From positions 1-12,200 of the forward strand of contig SUVZ01000078.1 in assembly GCA_015061765.1 (NCBI GenBank): DNA of 12,200 nucleotides, given 5' to 3'. Positions within the stretch are counted from its first letter, which is position 1. The number at the start of each line of letters is the position of its first letter. Shown here one piece after another: positions 1-8,358 of the stretch. The notes beneath the pieces were generated by a model. That model made no database searches. It saw only the letters and a program-made list of their open reading frames with translations, and was not told the origin of the DNA. The position numbers were made by a program, and so were the translations under genes. The DNA comes from Lentisphaerota bacterium (GTDB taxonomy: Bacteria > Verrucomicrobiota > Kiritimatiellia > RFP12 > UBA1067).

Positions 1-787
1 TCGTCGCTACGGCGAGCCACTTCATGACCCTGTTGAGGTTGTTGTTTATGACCGACGCAAACGTATCCATCGTGCCGTTCAAGACCGCCGCATGGATGGT
101 CGCCGTCTCAAGAGCCTGCTGGTACTCGACTTCTGCATCCTCCAACATGTCATGGTCATCCTCGGTGAGATTGAGCTGACGGGCATGGTCCAGACGGTTT
201 ATGAGAATGTTGTCGGCCTTTAGCGATGTCGAGAAATACACGAGAGCCTTCTGGTACGTGAGAAGTTTCAATAGCGCCTCATTGGAGATCGACTCGTGGA
301 GATCCTCTTCGAGATCCTCGGTCTTGGCGTGCATGTCGCGCAGGTAACGCAGGAACAGCACCGCGGCATGCCACAGCAGACGGAACAGGAAACGGTTGCT
401 GTCGCTCGGTGGACACACCCTGCGGATCTGATCCAGAAACGCCGCCGTCACAGGCGTAGGCTGGGAACAGATGGTTATCACCGACTGTCCGAAAAGCACA
501 ACGCCAAGAGGAAGCGTCTCGTACGGAAGCACAGTCTCGTCATCCTCGTCGCCGCGCACCGGATACGGAACATGCACGATGACCAGCGAAACTCCGTCCT
601 CGTTCTCGAAACGTGGACGCTCCTCCCGGTCAAGAGGGTCTGTAAGGAAGTCGCGCGGCACTTTCGAAAAGGAGAGGACCTGCTCAAGTTCCGCTGTCGT
701 CGGCTCGGCAAGATTGATCCAGCAAGACGGCGAGAAGTCCGGCGTCTCCTTGAGCCCTCCATTATCCCACTTGTATATGGTCATCAT
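1..787 (-). CDS. corA: CorA-family divalent metal (Mg2+/Co2+) transporter, partial (C-terminus off the left edge)
   Basis: The minus strand reads open from 787 to the window edge, giving 262 residues without a stop. CorA proteins are pentameric inner-membrane channels for Mg2+ and related ions. The visible part is the cytoplasmic N-terminal domain: a start resembling the short CorA proteins of Firmicutes (CWINL at 22-26, the PLDREERPR segment at 51-59, YETLPLGVVL at 89-98), then the long stalk helix with many acidic residues (153-230), ending in NNNLNRVMKWL (248-258), which in CorA leads straight into TM1. The two transmembrane helices and the GMN selectivity motif would lie outside the window. 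The start is ATG at 787-785 behind a strong Shine-Dalgarno (794-799, 6-nt spacing); a second ATG follows directly at 784. It lies 52 bp downstream of the peroxidase gene on the same strand and may be cotranscribed with it. Family assignment is firm; ion specificity is not visible. Confidence 0.9.
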   Translation of the reverse strand, partial: MMTIYKWDNGGLKETPDFSPSCWINLAEPTTAELEQVLSFSKVPRDFLTDPLDREERPRFENEDGVSLVIVHVPYPVRGDEDDETVLPYETLPLGVVLFGQSVITICSQPTPVTAAFLDQIRRVCPPSDSNRFLFRLLWHAAVLFLRYLRDMHAKTEDLEEDLHESISNEALLKLLTYQKALVYFSTSLKADNILINRLDHARQLNLTEDDHDMLEDAEVEYQQALETATIHAAVLNGTMDTFASVINNNLNRVMKWLAVAT

Positions 788-793
788 CGCCTA

Positions 794-799
794 CCTCCT
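794..799 (-). promoter_or_regulatory. Strong Shine-Dalgarno of the corA gene
   Basis: The minus strand reads AGGAGG here, within AAAGGAGGTAG, 6 nt before the first ATG (787) and 9 nt before the second (784). It fixes the start of this edge-truncated gene. It also contrasts with the divergent ccp and ftsH starts, which have no such element. Confidence 0.85.
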
Positions 800-825
800 T
801 TCCGATTCTCAGATGACGGATGAAA

Positions 826-853
826 TGCGGTGGAGTTTATCACAAACACCGCA
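826..853. repeat. Inverted repeat at the 3' end of the peroxidase gene
   Basis: TGCGGTG (826-832) and CACCGCA (847-853) are perfect 7-bp complements around a 14-nt loop. Inside it GTTT (835-838) and AAAC (844-847) could pair instead in an alternative, bulged fold. The structure spans the peroxidase stop codon (840-842) and lies just upstream of corA. Read on the minus strand it is followed only by TTTC, so it is at best a weak attenuator or terminator. It may instead be an mRNA-end structure. Confidence 0.35.
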
Positions 854-1739
854 AAAAATCCAACAGGGAAAGACGGCCCTTTTCATCGTCCCCGAAATCA
901 CTGTCCGGCATCATTGCGACAGCCGCCGCAAGATCGGTATACAGGCGCCCGTTTGCCTGATACACGCCACGGCGGGAGAGTCCGCGCAAAGACGGCACGC
1001 GCACTCCATCATCGGTCATCACTCGAGTCCCAAGTGACGGACCCGAATGGCATCGCGCGCAGTTCCTCTCCCTGAACTGCCCGAACCCTGCAAGCCTCTC
1101 GGCGTTCAGCGCATCCCTTCCGCCGCAAAACCTGTCGAATGGTCCGTTAGCGGTCATCCTTGTGCGGGAAAGGTTCACGATGGAGTCGACAAGGTTCGTC
1201 CCGACGAAATTGCCTTCGCCATAGTGAGCCTCAAAACGTTTGCGGACGCGCCCATCCGCACTCAGGTTCACTATGGCATTGGAGAGAGTCCCGGCGCCTA
1301 TGAACCGGCGATCTTCAATCATGCATTTGACCAAATCCGGAAAATTCGAGATGGATCCGTCGCGTAAATAGTATTTTCCGAACACGGCGTTCACTGCCGG
1401 ACGCGTAAAGACCCCCGAATGGCGCCGTCCGTCCGCTCCACCGCCGCTGTGCGGATGGCAAGAGACACAGGACCTCCCGTTCTTGCCCATATTCTCGCTG
1501 CGGAACATCTCCAGCCCCAACCTGGATGAAATGGGGTTGTAAGGCACGTACGCAGGCAGCGCCACGAAATCCTTTACGACGGATACGCCTATGCCCCATT
1601 CCGCATACTCTGCGGTGAGATCCTCCTTTACGTATGCGCAACGTTGTGCGGTGCGCCACCTGTTCACCAGGAAACACATCCCCACCGCAACCGCCGCGAC
1701 AGCATACGACGAATATATCAAAACATACTTCCGTTCCAT
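840..1739 (-). CDS. Membrane-anchored di-heme cytochrome c peroxidase / MauG-family protein
   Basis: A 299-residue protein. Residues 6-25 form one hydrophobic segment (signal anchor or uncleaved signal), and the rest should be periplasmic, where c-heme is attached. Two heme c sites are present, CVSCH at 91-95 and CARCH at 227-231, spaced as in bacterial di-heme peroxidases (CcpA/MauG). Other family landmarks are the LGLEMFRSE segment before heme 1, SRTRMTANGPFDRF before heme 2 and VPSLRGL after it. The family reduces H2O2 with electrons from cytochromes or oxidises other substrates; the substrate here is unknown. Some oddities by eye: the EMG motif carrying the catalytic Glu appears as FIG (146-148), the FWDG-like motif reads YLRDG (124-128), and PYFHDG reads VYQANG (259-264). 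A Met candidate for axial ligation lies in AVAMM (273-277). The ATG at 1739 has no clear ribosome site but sits 7 nt behind an extended -10 box. Confidence 0.85.
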   Translation of the reverse strand: MERKYVLIYSSYAVAAVAVGMCFLVNRWRTAQRCAYVKEDLTAEYAEWGIGVSVVKDFVALPAYVPYNPISSRLGLEMFRSENMGKNGRSCVSCHPHSGGGADGRRHSGVFTRPAVNAVFGKYYLRDGSISNFPDLVKCMIEDRRFIGAGTLSNAIVNLSADGRVRKRFEAHYGEGNFVGTNLVDSIVNLSRTRMTANGPFDRFCGGRDALNAERLAGFGQFRERNCARCHSGPSLGTRVMTDDGVRVPSLRGLSRRGVYQANGRLYTDLAAAVAMMPDSDFGDDEKGRLSLLDFLRCL

Positions 1740-1746
1740 GCCGCTA

Positions 1747-1755
1747 ATTATAGCA
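1747..1755 (-). promoter_or_regulatory. Extended -10 promoter of the peroxidase gene (predicted leaderless)
   Basis: The minus strand reads TGC-TATAAT, a perfect consensus -10 with an extended TGN element. No good -35 is found 16-18 bp upstream, which an extended -10 does not require. Only 7 nt separate the box from the ATG at 1739, so transcription should begin at or within about a base of the start codon. Confidence 0.6.
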
Positions 1756-1795
1756 CACCTATCAATAATTTGACGCCCACAAGACAGTCTATTTT

Positions 1796-1804
1796 TGGTA
1801 TACT
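1796..1804 (+). promoter_or_regulatory. Extended -10 promoter of the ftsH-clpC operon (predicted near-leaderless)
   Basis: TGG-TATACT is an extended -10 matching TATAAT at five of six positions. A TTGACG at 1770-1775 resembles a -35 but is 23 bp away, too far for standard spacing. The ftsH ATG (1815) begins 10 nt past the box, so the expected leader is about 3-5 nt and no Shine-Dalgarno fits. It is the only promoter-like element I see ahead of the eight-gene block. Confidence 0.55.
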
Positions 1805-1814
1805 TTGTGGCAAT

Positions 1815-3715
<1,901 letters not shown>

Positions 3716-3719
<4 letters not shown>

Positions 3720-4564
3720 ACCTAGACTGGCTGACATGGGAACTCGTCGGTGACGTCGTGCAGATCGCGATACTCTACCTCGCGATCTACTCGATACTGA
3801 AGGCAGCCCGCGGCTCCCGTTTCGGTCAGGTGCTTACCGGCGTAGGGGTCTTGTTCGGGGTGTCCATCGCGTTCACGTACCTGTTCCATTTTGAAGTGCT
3901 GGCGAGGATCCTGCAGATGCTCCTGATGTACCTCGCGCTCTCCACGGTCGTGCTGTTCCAGCCGGAGATTCGCCGAATCCTGGCGACAATCGGTTCGTTG
4001 CTCTTCTCCGAGAGCCAGACGTCGTTCGACCGCCGTCGCGTCACGCCAGAACTGATGACAGACGCCATACTCGAGCTCTCGAAAAGGAAGATCGGTGCGC
4101 TCATCGCGTTCGAACGCGCAATCTCCCTGCGTGGCTACGAGGAGAGCGGAGTGATCCTTGATGCCATACCCTCGCGCGAACTGCTGCTGTCGGTGTTCAC
4201 CGAACCGCTTCCGCTCCATGATGGAGGCGTGACCATGCGCAACGGCAGGATCGCGTCGGCACACTGTCTGTTCCCCGTGTCCGCGAACCCAAAGCTCTCC
4301 GAATCAGGCATGCGGCATCGCGCTGCGGTGGGGCTTTCGGAGGAGACCGACGCGCTGGTAATCGCCGTTTCGGAGGAGACGAAGTCCGTCTCCGTAGCGC
4401 ACAACGGCAGGATCGTGCGCTATGCCGCCGGCGGCGAGGATACACGATCCTCCATCCTGCGATGGATGCGCAAGGCGATGCCAGAAAAGAGATCCGCCAC
4501 CGAGCAGGCTGCCGACTGGTTCAGGTCCCGCGTGTCCAAATTCGGGAAAGGAAAGTCCAAATGA
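3716..4564 (+). CDS. cdaA: Membrane-bound diadenylate cyclase CdaA (c-di-AMP synthase)
   Basis: A 282-residue protein with the CdaA/DacA layout: three N-terminal membrane helices (about 11-30, 37-57, 62-82) and a cytoplasmic DAC domain (about 100-240) that joins two ATP into c-di-AMP, a second messenger tied to potassium, turgor and cell-wall control. Seen directly are FERAISLRGY (132-141), LHDGG (167-171), the RHR motif R200-H201-R202 within GMRHRAAVGLSEETDALV, and VSEET (218-222). The usual DGA motif reads DGG (169-171). The C-terminal tail is basic. ATG 3716 overlaps the ftsH stop by 4 nt, with GGAG 8 nt upstream. Reading can extend upstream only inside ftsH in another frame, with no homology. 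The following gene is the CdaR-like anchor, matching the common cdaA-cdaR order; no glmM is in the window. Confidence 0.95.
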
Positions 4565-4722
4565 ACTCATTTCTGAATCTCTTCCGCCGGAACTGGGGAC
4601 TGAAGCTTCTCGCGCTCATACTCTCGCTCGTCGTGTACTACTCGATGCGCGATTCGGCAAACGACAATGCATCCCACAACCAATTTCTGAAAGGCGCCGC
4701 AAATGGCGGAAACAGCAAATAA
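4561..4722 (+). CDS. Small CdaR/YbbR-like membrane-anchor protein (53 aa, no YbbR domain)
   Basis: A 53-residue protein. A short N-terminal stretch ending in NWGLKLLALI (11-20) runs into one membrane helix (about 12-28), then a polar tail (MRDSANDNAS and on) that ends without further domains. The N-terminal NWGLKLLAL signature is typical of the start of YbbR/CdaR proteins, which tether outside the membrane and regulate CdaA. Its position directly after cdaA supports this. CdaR normally has several YbbR repeats and over 300 residues; here nothing remains after the anchor, and ftsK starts within this gene. The start overlaps the cdaA stop (ATGA), with AAGGA (4548-4552) 8 nt upstream, so translation looks real. 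It may be a truncated remnant or a working mini-regulator of CdaA; the sequence cannot decide. Confidence 0.7.
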   Translation: MNSFLNLFRRNWGLKLLALILSLVVYYSMRDSANDNASHNQFLKGAANGGNSK

Positions 4723-7384
4723 GACCACCTACCCCGAAAACGAAAGCAGGACAAGGCGCAAGCTAATAGGGTTCTTCCTTTTCCCGATTGCGCTGTTCCC
4801 GTTCCTTGCGCTCATATCATACCGGTGGCAGGCCATTGAGGCGATGCACATACCGCCCGAGAAAACCGCGAACCTGATAGGCGTGATCGGCGATGCGTTC
4901 GCCTACTGCGGATACCAGCTCATCGGTCTCGCCATATGGGCGGTGGCTCCGCTGACTTTGTTCCTCGGTCTTCTGCTCGTTCTCGGAAAGACGTTCCGCC
5001 CTGGCCGCAGATCTCTGTCGTTTCTGCTGTTCATGTTCGCCACGACATGTCTTCTCCAACTGCTTGGCGACGCCCCTTCAATCGCATCCGTGCTGAAGGA
5101 ACTCAACCTCGGAGGCAATGCCGGCGGCGCATTGGGATATCTGGTCATGGACTGCGGCCTTTCCCGGCTGGTTTCGCCGTTCGGGGCATCGGTGCTGATG
5201 GCAACACTCATGCTGTTCGCGCTTCTCTCCATGATTGGATTCAAGACGATTCTGGTCGGTCTCGGCAACTTCATCGGCGGCAAGCCGCTCTCGCCGGAAG
5301 AGATTGAGGCGAAGGAAGCCAAGAAACGCGAAGCCGAAGAACGCTTGCAGGCGATGAAAGCCGCCAAGGAGGCCGCACGCGCAGCCAAGGAGTCGGAGAA
5401 GCGACGGATCGCAGAAGAGCGTGCAGCGGCGAAGGCCGCCAAAGAGGCAGAGAAGGATGCTGCCCGCGCAGCGATAGAGGCGGCAAGAGAGGCCGCGCGC
5501 GCAGCCAAGGAGGCGGAACGAAGGGGCGAACCCGCAAGAGCCGTTGTCATGCCCAATGCCGGACATCCAGCATCGGCTACTCATGCCGCGAAGGAATTCG
5601 CCGGAATCCAAGATACGGCGGCACAGCCGGCGGCAGTTTCGCAGATGCCGGAAGAGACCGAACAGGAAGACAAGGGGCCTTACCTTCTGCCACCCATCAG
5701 TCTGCTCAATCCCCTCTCCGCCTCGACTGCGGATCATGGAGATGTCGCGGCCACCGGCATGAAGCTCATCGAAACCCTCACCCTGTTCGACGTGAAAGCA
5801 ACGCTGCTGAAGGCTGTTCAGGGGCCCGTCGTCACGCAGTACGTGCTTTCGCTTGCGCCCGGAACGCGTCCCGAAAAGGTCGAGTCTCTCCAGAGCACGC
5901 TCATGATGTCGATGAAGGCAAAATCACTCCGAATCCAGGCGCCAATCCCAGGCGAGGACGCTGTAGGCATAGAAATGCCTAACAAAACCGCCGCCGGCGT
6001 TTCGTTCCGTGAACTGATAGAGTCTGAGACATGGAAGAAGAACACGGCTCTCGACAAGAAAGGTCAGGCAAAGTACAACCTGCCCCTTCTTCTCGGCAAG
6101 GATGCCGCCGGACATGACCTTGTATCCGACCTTGCGACAATGCCCCACATGCTCGTTGCCGGCGCGACGGGACAGGGGAAGTCCGTATGCCTCAACTCGA
6201 TTATCAACGGCCTCCTGATGTGCCGCACGCCCGAACAGCTCAAGCTGATCATGGTGGACCCGAAGTGCGTCGAGTTCTCGTCCTACGCATCGCTCCCGCA
6301 CCTGCTCGTGCCTGTCATCACCGACACGAAGAAGGTCGTGTACTCGCTTCGCTGGGCCGTTGCGGAAATGGAGAAGCGTCTCAAGATGTTCGCGCGCGCA
6401 GGGAAGAGGAACATCGTCGACTTCAACTGCCGCGACATCCTCACGCAACCCGACATGTTTGGCGGAGAGGATACCGGTTCGGACGACATGCCGAGAACAG
6501 TGCCCTACATCATCATCATCATCGACGAGGTGGCCGATCTCATGGCGTCCGCCGGCAAGGAGGTCGAACCAGAGATCGCCAGGCTCACGGCTAAGGCCCG
6601 CGCCGCAGGCATCCACGTGATTCTTGCCACACAGCGTCCGGACACCAAGACCATCACGGGCACGATCAAGTCAAACATCCCGGGGCGCATCGCGTTCAAG
6701 ACGTCCTCATCCATCGACTCCAGGACGATTCTCGACGCGACGGGGGCGGAATCGCTCATCGGCCGCGGCGATATGCTTTTCAAGACGAAGGAAGGAATCC
6801 TCATCCGCGCTCAGGGTGCATGGGTCTCCGATCCGGAGATCGAGAGAATCACCGACTTCATCGCGGAGCATGCGAACGTCCAGTTCGACAAGACGTTCGC
6901 GACAAAGCTCGCTCGGGTCAAGGAGGCCGCAATCGAGGATCCGTTCGCGGACAACGAGGACGATCCGGACAACGCGCCGAAGCCTCAAGAGGGCGCGTCG
7001 TCTGTCGTCACCGCAAATGGCGGCGTGGCCCCTGCGGGAATGACCGGCTCCAAGGAAGAGGAGCTGTACCACAAGGCCCTCGAAGTCGTGCGGCTGACAA
7101 AACGTGCCTCCACTTCCCACCTCCAGCGCAGGATGGGAATCGGTTACAACCACGCGGCCCGTCTCATTGACCTGCTTGAAGACAGAGGTGTGATCGGTCC
7201 CGCCAAATCCGCCGGACCAAGAGACATTCTCATCGATCTCGACGCCCCGGTGGAAACGGTCACGCCATCACCCAGCGGTGCACCGGAGGAGACAGATATG
7301 GCCGAACCAGTCGATACCGTGACGCATGAATTTGACATATCACCTGAATCTGAGCAAACGAACCAAAACGGAGGAAATCCATAA
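4703..7384 (+). CDS. ftsK: DNA translocase FtsK/SpoIIIE
   Basis: An 893-residue septal DNA pump that moves chromosome ends apart at division. The N-terminal membrane part has about four helices (21-40, 72-95, 103-122, 160-180). Next is a Lys/Ala/Glu-rich, probably coiled-coil segment (about 198-274) with internal repeats, then a short linker, and the motor: Walker A GATGQGKS (487-494), Walker B IIIIIDEVADLM (D608, E609) and the ATQRPDTKTITGTIKSN segment typical of FtsK. The C-terminal winged-helix gamma domain (about 787-850, with STSHLQRRMGIGYNHAARLI) is the part that reads KOPS/SRS-type orientation sites and contacts XerCD in relatives. An acidic tail of about 45 residues follows. The start ATG lies inside the previous gene (20-nt overlap) with GAAAGG 8 nt upstream. 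The stop codon shares one base with the next start (TAATG). Confidence 0.96.
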   Translation: MAETANKTTYPENESRTRRKLIGFFLFPIALFPFLALISYRWQAIEAMHIPPEKTANLIGVIGDAFAYCGYQLIGLAIWAVAPLTLFLGLLLVLGKTFRPGRRSLSFLLFMFATTCLLQLLGDAPSIASVLKELNLGGNAGGALGYLVMDCGLSRLVSPFGASVLMATLMLFALLSMIGFKTILVGLGNFIGGKPLSPEEIEAKEAKKREAEERLQAMKAAKEAARAAKESEKRRIAEERAAAKAAKEAEKDAARAAIEAAREAARAAKEAERRGEPARAVVMPNAGHPASATHAAKEFAGIQDTAAQPAAVSQMPEETEQEDKGPYLLPPISLLNPLSASTADHGDVAATGMKLIETLTLFDVKATLLKAVQGPVVTQYVLSLAPGTRPEKVESLQSTLMMSMKAKSLRIQAPIPGEDAVGIEMPNKTAAGVSFRELIESETWKKNTALDKKGQAKYNLPLLLGKDAAGHDLVSDLATMPHMLVAGATGQGKSVCLNSIINGLLMCRTPEQLKLIMVDPKCVEFSSYASLPHLLVPVITDTKKVVYSLRWAVAEMEKRLKMFARAGKRNIVDFNCRDILTQPDMFGGEDTGSDDMPRTVPYIIIIIDEVADLMASAGKEVEPEIARLTAKARAAGIHVILATQRPDTKTITGTIKSNIPGRIAFKTSSSIDSRTILDATGAESLIGRGDMLFKTKEGILIRAQGAWVSDPEIERITDFIAEHANVQFDKTFATKLARVKEAAIEDPFADNEDDPDNAPKPQEGASSVVTANGGVAPAGMTGSKEEELYHKALEVVRLTKRASTSHLQRRMGIGYNHAARLIDLLEDRGVIGPAKSAGPRDILIDLDAPVETVTPSPSGAPEETDMAEPVDTVTHEFDISPESEQTNQNGGNP
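5371..5517 (+). repeat. Imperfect repeat coding the FtsK Lys/Ala/Glu coiled coil
   Basis: A 27-nt block at 5371-5397 recurs at 5491-5517 with two mismatches, exactly 120 nt (40 residues) apart. Between and around them the code repeats AAKEA/ARAAKE-like units. This points to growth of the coiled-coil linker by internal duplication. It resembles the helical region of TolA in composition only. Confidence 0.6.
7370..7374 (+). promoter_or_regulatory. Shine-Dalgarno of the rodZ-like gene inside ftsK
   Basis: GGAGG lies within the last ftsK codons, 9 nt before the ATG at 7384. It supports that start although the gene shares a base with the ftsK stop codon. Confidence 0.7.
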
Positions 7385-8355
7385 TGTCTCTCGGCAACAC
7401 ATTGCGCGCGGCCCGCGAAGCCTGCGGAATAACGACTTCCGAGCTCGCAGCCCGTACACATATGCTTGTGCAGATCGTAGAAGGTCTGGAAAACGAAGAT
7501 TTCCGTCGTATACCCGCCCCGATCTACGGAAGAGGATTCATCAAGCTGTACTGCGAAGCGGTAAACATCGATCCCAAACCCCTTCAGGCGGAATTCATGG
7601 AGCTGTTCAACAGACCGAAAGACGCTGCGGCAAATGCAGAGCCGCCTCCTAGACGTCCAGCGCCGCCACCCGTGTCCGCTCCGGAACCGCCCCCGCCCCT
7701 GACAGACGCAGAACCGCCACCCGTGCCCGCCCCGGAACCGCCGCAGACGGATGCGGAGCCGCCCCGTTCTTCAATAGCGGAGTTTGGCGAGCTGTTCGCC
7801 CAGCCAGCGCAACCTGCCGCCCAGCCTCCTAAACTTGCGCCGATACGGCGTCCTGCAGGACAGACCTTGCCGACGCCGCCACAACCCTCTCCACAGCCGA
7901 AACGCTCCTATGGAGATATATTCGGACAGGCCTATTCCACAGAGGAAGAAACGACAAAGCAGTCCGCCGCCGAAAAATTCCGCAACACAATGTCGAACGT
8001 CTCGTCGGGGGTTTTCTCGAACGTGCAGAAGCTTCCGCCGAACATCGGACGAATCGTAACAGTCTCGCTTTGTGTAGTGTTGACAGCCGTTCTTATCGGA
8101 TGGGGCGTATTCGCGCTTTACAGGGCCACAAGCCCGGCAGACGGAGCACCGGTCGAGAATTCCGACTCCGCTGCAGAAAAAACGCAGGAAGCAAGGCCTG
8201 ACGAAAAGAAGTCTGAGAAGAATACAGCGAAAAAGATCGTGGCTGAATCCGCCAAGACAAAGTCGGCTAACCCCGTTTCCAGGACTGCCCGATCCGTCAA
8301 CCCCGGAGACCTTAGGTCTTCCGGCATTGAAGTACCGGCACTTTACATTGACTAG
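7384..8355 (+). CDS. RodZ-like helix-turn-helix membrane protein
   Basis: A 323-residue protein. Residues 1-75 match the HTH domain of RodZ (LGNTLRAAREACGIT; LAARTHMLVQIVEGLENEDF; PAPIYGRGFIKLYCEAV), which in relatives binds MreB to maintain rod shape. Then come a long Pro-rich, repetitive, probably disordered linker (86-172), a polar segment, one membrane helix (about 223-247), and a short Lys/Ala-rich tail (250-323) ending SGIEVPALYID. In RodZ the membrane helix usually follows about 110 residues in, and a folded periplasmic domain (DUF4115) comes after it; here the linker is long and no such domain is seen. A rodZ-type gene near ftsK/spoIIIE also occurs in Bacillus (ymfM). The gap to mcsA is 3 nt. 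Family call is good; function in this organism is inferred. Confidence 0.8.
   Translation: MSLGNTLRAAREACGITTSELAARTHMLVQIVEGLENEDFRRIPAPIYGRGFIKLYCEAVNIDPKPLQAEFMELFNRPKDAAANAEPPPRRPAPPPVSAPEPPPPLTDAEPPPVPAPEPPQTDAEPPRSSIAEFGELFAQPAQPAAQPPKLAPIRRPAGQTLPTPPQPSPQPKRSYGDIFGQAYSTEEETTKQSAAEKFRNTMSNVSSGVFSNVQKLPPNIGRIVTVSLCVVLTAVLIGWGVFALYRATSPADGAPVENSDSAAEKTQEARPDEKKSEKNTAKKIVAESAKTKSANPVSRTARSVNPGDLRSSGIEVPALYID
7663..7758 (+). repeat. Tandem repeat in the RodZ-like Pro-rich linker
   Basis: A 51-nt unit (7663-7713) is followed by a 45-nt copy (7714-7758), coding PPPVSAPEPPPPLTDAE then PPPVPAPEPPQTDAE. The second copy is two codons shorter, and a third unit begins (PPR) and breaks off. The copies stay in frame, so linker length may vary between strains. 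Confidence 0.75.
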
Positions 8356-8358
8356 ACC

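Noticed and set aside
296..823. Plus-strand open frame of 175 codons
   Set aside because: It is antisense to the CorA reading frame, which has clear family homology; its translation is low-complexity and Arg/His-rich, as expected from an opposite-strand shadow.
826..859. Rho-independent terminator between the peroxidase and corA genes
   Set aside because: The hairpin is real, but on the minus strand only TTTC follows it, and on the plus strand the tract after it is A, not T; it is listed only as an inverted repeat.
1770..1804. A standard sigma-70 promoter using TTGACG (1770-1775) with TATACT (1799-1804)
   Set aside because: The 23-bp spacing is outside the usual 16-18 bp; the extended -10 reading is better supported.
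1644..1814. A 57-codon upstream extension of the ftsH frame
   Set aside because: It overlaps the divergent peroxidase gene, covers both promoters, and codes no FtsH-like sequence; ATG 1815 gives a normal FtsH N-terminus.
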